Shown in pieces: positions 63,432-64,000 of a stretch of DNA of 64,000 nucleotides. The translations under genes and the position numbers were made by a program. This DNA comes from Lepidostoma basale (Eukaryota > Arthropoda > Insecta > Trichoptera > Lepidostomatidae). The DNA lies in NCBI GenBank assembly GCA_022606425.2, contig JAHDVF020000849.1, positions 62,001 through 126,000 of the forward strand. Direction: 5' to 3'. A model generated the notes under the pieces. It ran no database searches. It had not been told where the DNA came from and saw only the letters and a list, made by a program, of their open reading frames with translations. Positions within the stretch are counted from its first letter, which is position 1, and the number at the start of each line of letters is the position of its first letter.

Positions 63432-64000
63432 GTAAGTACAGCGTTTCAAAAAACATGCGGTGACTCCGTTTGTTGTCATGAGTTGGCGTTACCGCACTAA
63501 CTGTTTATTAGTGCTATTCCAATCTCATGTAACCCAGTTTTAAAGACGACAATTTAGATTTACAAAAAGTTTAGATTTCCTAAAAAGAGACACACCAAAA
63601 TGTATCGAAATTCTAGTACGCAAACATCAGAGTGCTCATTATCCAGCAGAACAAAGGACGCTAATACCTCTAGGAAAAGTTGTGTACGTAAAATTAGATT
63701 TGCTAAAAAGAGACACACCAAAATGTATCGAAATTCTAATACGCAAACATCAGAGTGCTCATTATCCAGCAGAACAAAGGACGCTAATACCTCTAGGAAA
63801 ATTTGTGTACGTAAAATTAGATTTGCTAAAAAGAGACACACCAAAATGTATCGAAATTCTAGTACGCAAACATCAGAGTGCTCAGTATCCAGCAGAACAA
63901 AGGACGCTAATACCTCTAGGAAAAGTTGTGTACGTAAAATTAGATTTGCTAAAAAGAGACACACCAAAATGTATCGAAATTCTAGTACGCAAACATCAGA

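Larger units (their letters stand above)
59173..64000. repeat. 123-bp satellite with embedded TMX-like exon 1 (higher-order array)
   Basis: Monomers begin acgcaaacatcagagtgctc and include gcagaacaaaggacgctaat, ttgtgtacgtaaaattagat and agacacaccaaaatgtatcg. Starts at 59177, 59300, 59423, 59546, 59669 and 59792 are exactly 123 bp apart. Six times the monomer switches after gagtgct to a 300-bp segment holding an exon and intron start, then returns at tttagatttcctaaaaagag. Segment spacing is 603, 603, 1080, 583 and 477 bp. Because 123 is 41 codons, both strands show long open frames that need not be genes. The array runs past the window end. Confidence 0.95.

Overview
This window looks like nuclear DNA from an insect, most likely a moth or butterfly; that is an inference from content, not from a search. 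It is AT-rich and eukaryotic. Two host genes can be seen, both in pieces. On the minus strand, three spliced exons (9190-9028, 4836-4743, 333-211) join in frame into the first 124 residues of a fatty-acyl-CoA reductase (FAR), with a Rossmann TGATGFMGK motif; the gene continues beyond base 1. At the right edge (59946-63431) the first coding exon of a protein resembling thioredoxin-related transmembrane protein (TMX1 type) appears six times inside a 123-bp tandem array that runs off the window.

Almost everything else is mobile DNA, mainly 3' fragments of RTE-like non-LTR retrotransposons. I name the families by local letters. RTE-A ends in ...ETA-stop directly followed by a short-repeat tail. 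A1 and A3 have a GTTA tail and A2 has a TTG tail. A1 carries YDRVSNENIRSECGAN, A2 carries YDRISNADIRKECRA, and A3 carries YDRIPNDEIRKKCKAD. RTE-B carries FADD and GHVLRHECFLHDV. RTE-C carries GTYGLETVTLSKQ. RTE-D carries VRTKQVLRTSEMK. RTE-E has a GTAA tail. RTE-H carries YLGHIFRNEKY. LINE-F is a Jockey/CR1-group element with a minus-strand 3' end at a TTTGA-type tail. No copy reaches an endonuclease domain, so none is full length.

DNA elements are also plentiful: several hAT-type elements (two with perfect 8-bp target duplications), a piggyBac-like element with TTAA flanks, three internally deleted mariners, two or three relics of a mariner-like element with an insect HTH domain, and a foldback element with arms over 200 bp. 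There are six copies or fragments of a tRNA-derived SINE, two copies of a SINE-like chimera that ends in the RTE-A 3' tail, hairpin repeats with hammerhead-ribozyme-like cores, a 31-bp minisatellite, and a duplicated RTE-A3 composite.

Layout. 1-9.2 kb: FAR exons and introns packed with LINEs, several lying within tens of bases of the splice sites. 9.2-26 kb: nested hAT, piggyBac, mariner and RTE insertions. 26-45 kb: RTE-A copies, SINEs, foldback and hairpin repeats. 45-59 kb: RTE-A to RTE-H fragments and a direct duplication 3.8 kb apart. 59.2-64 kb: the TMX-exon satellite. The parts most worth a second look are the TMX exon array, the FAR exons bounded by retrotransposons, the SINE/RTE-A chimera and the clear nesting chronology.
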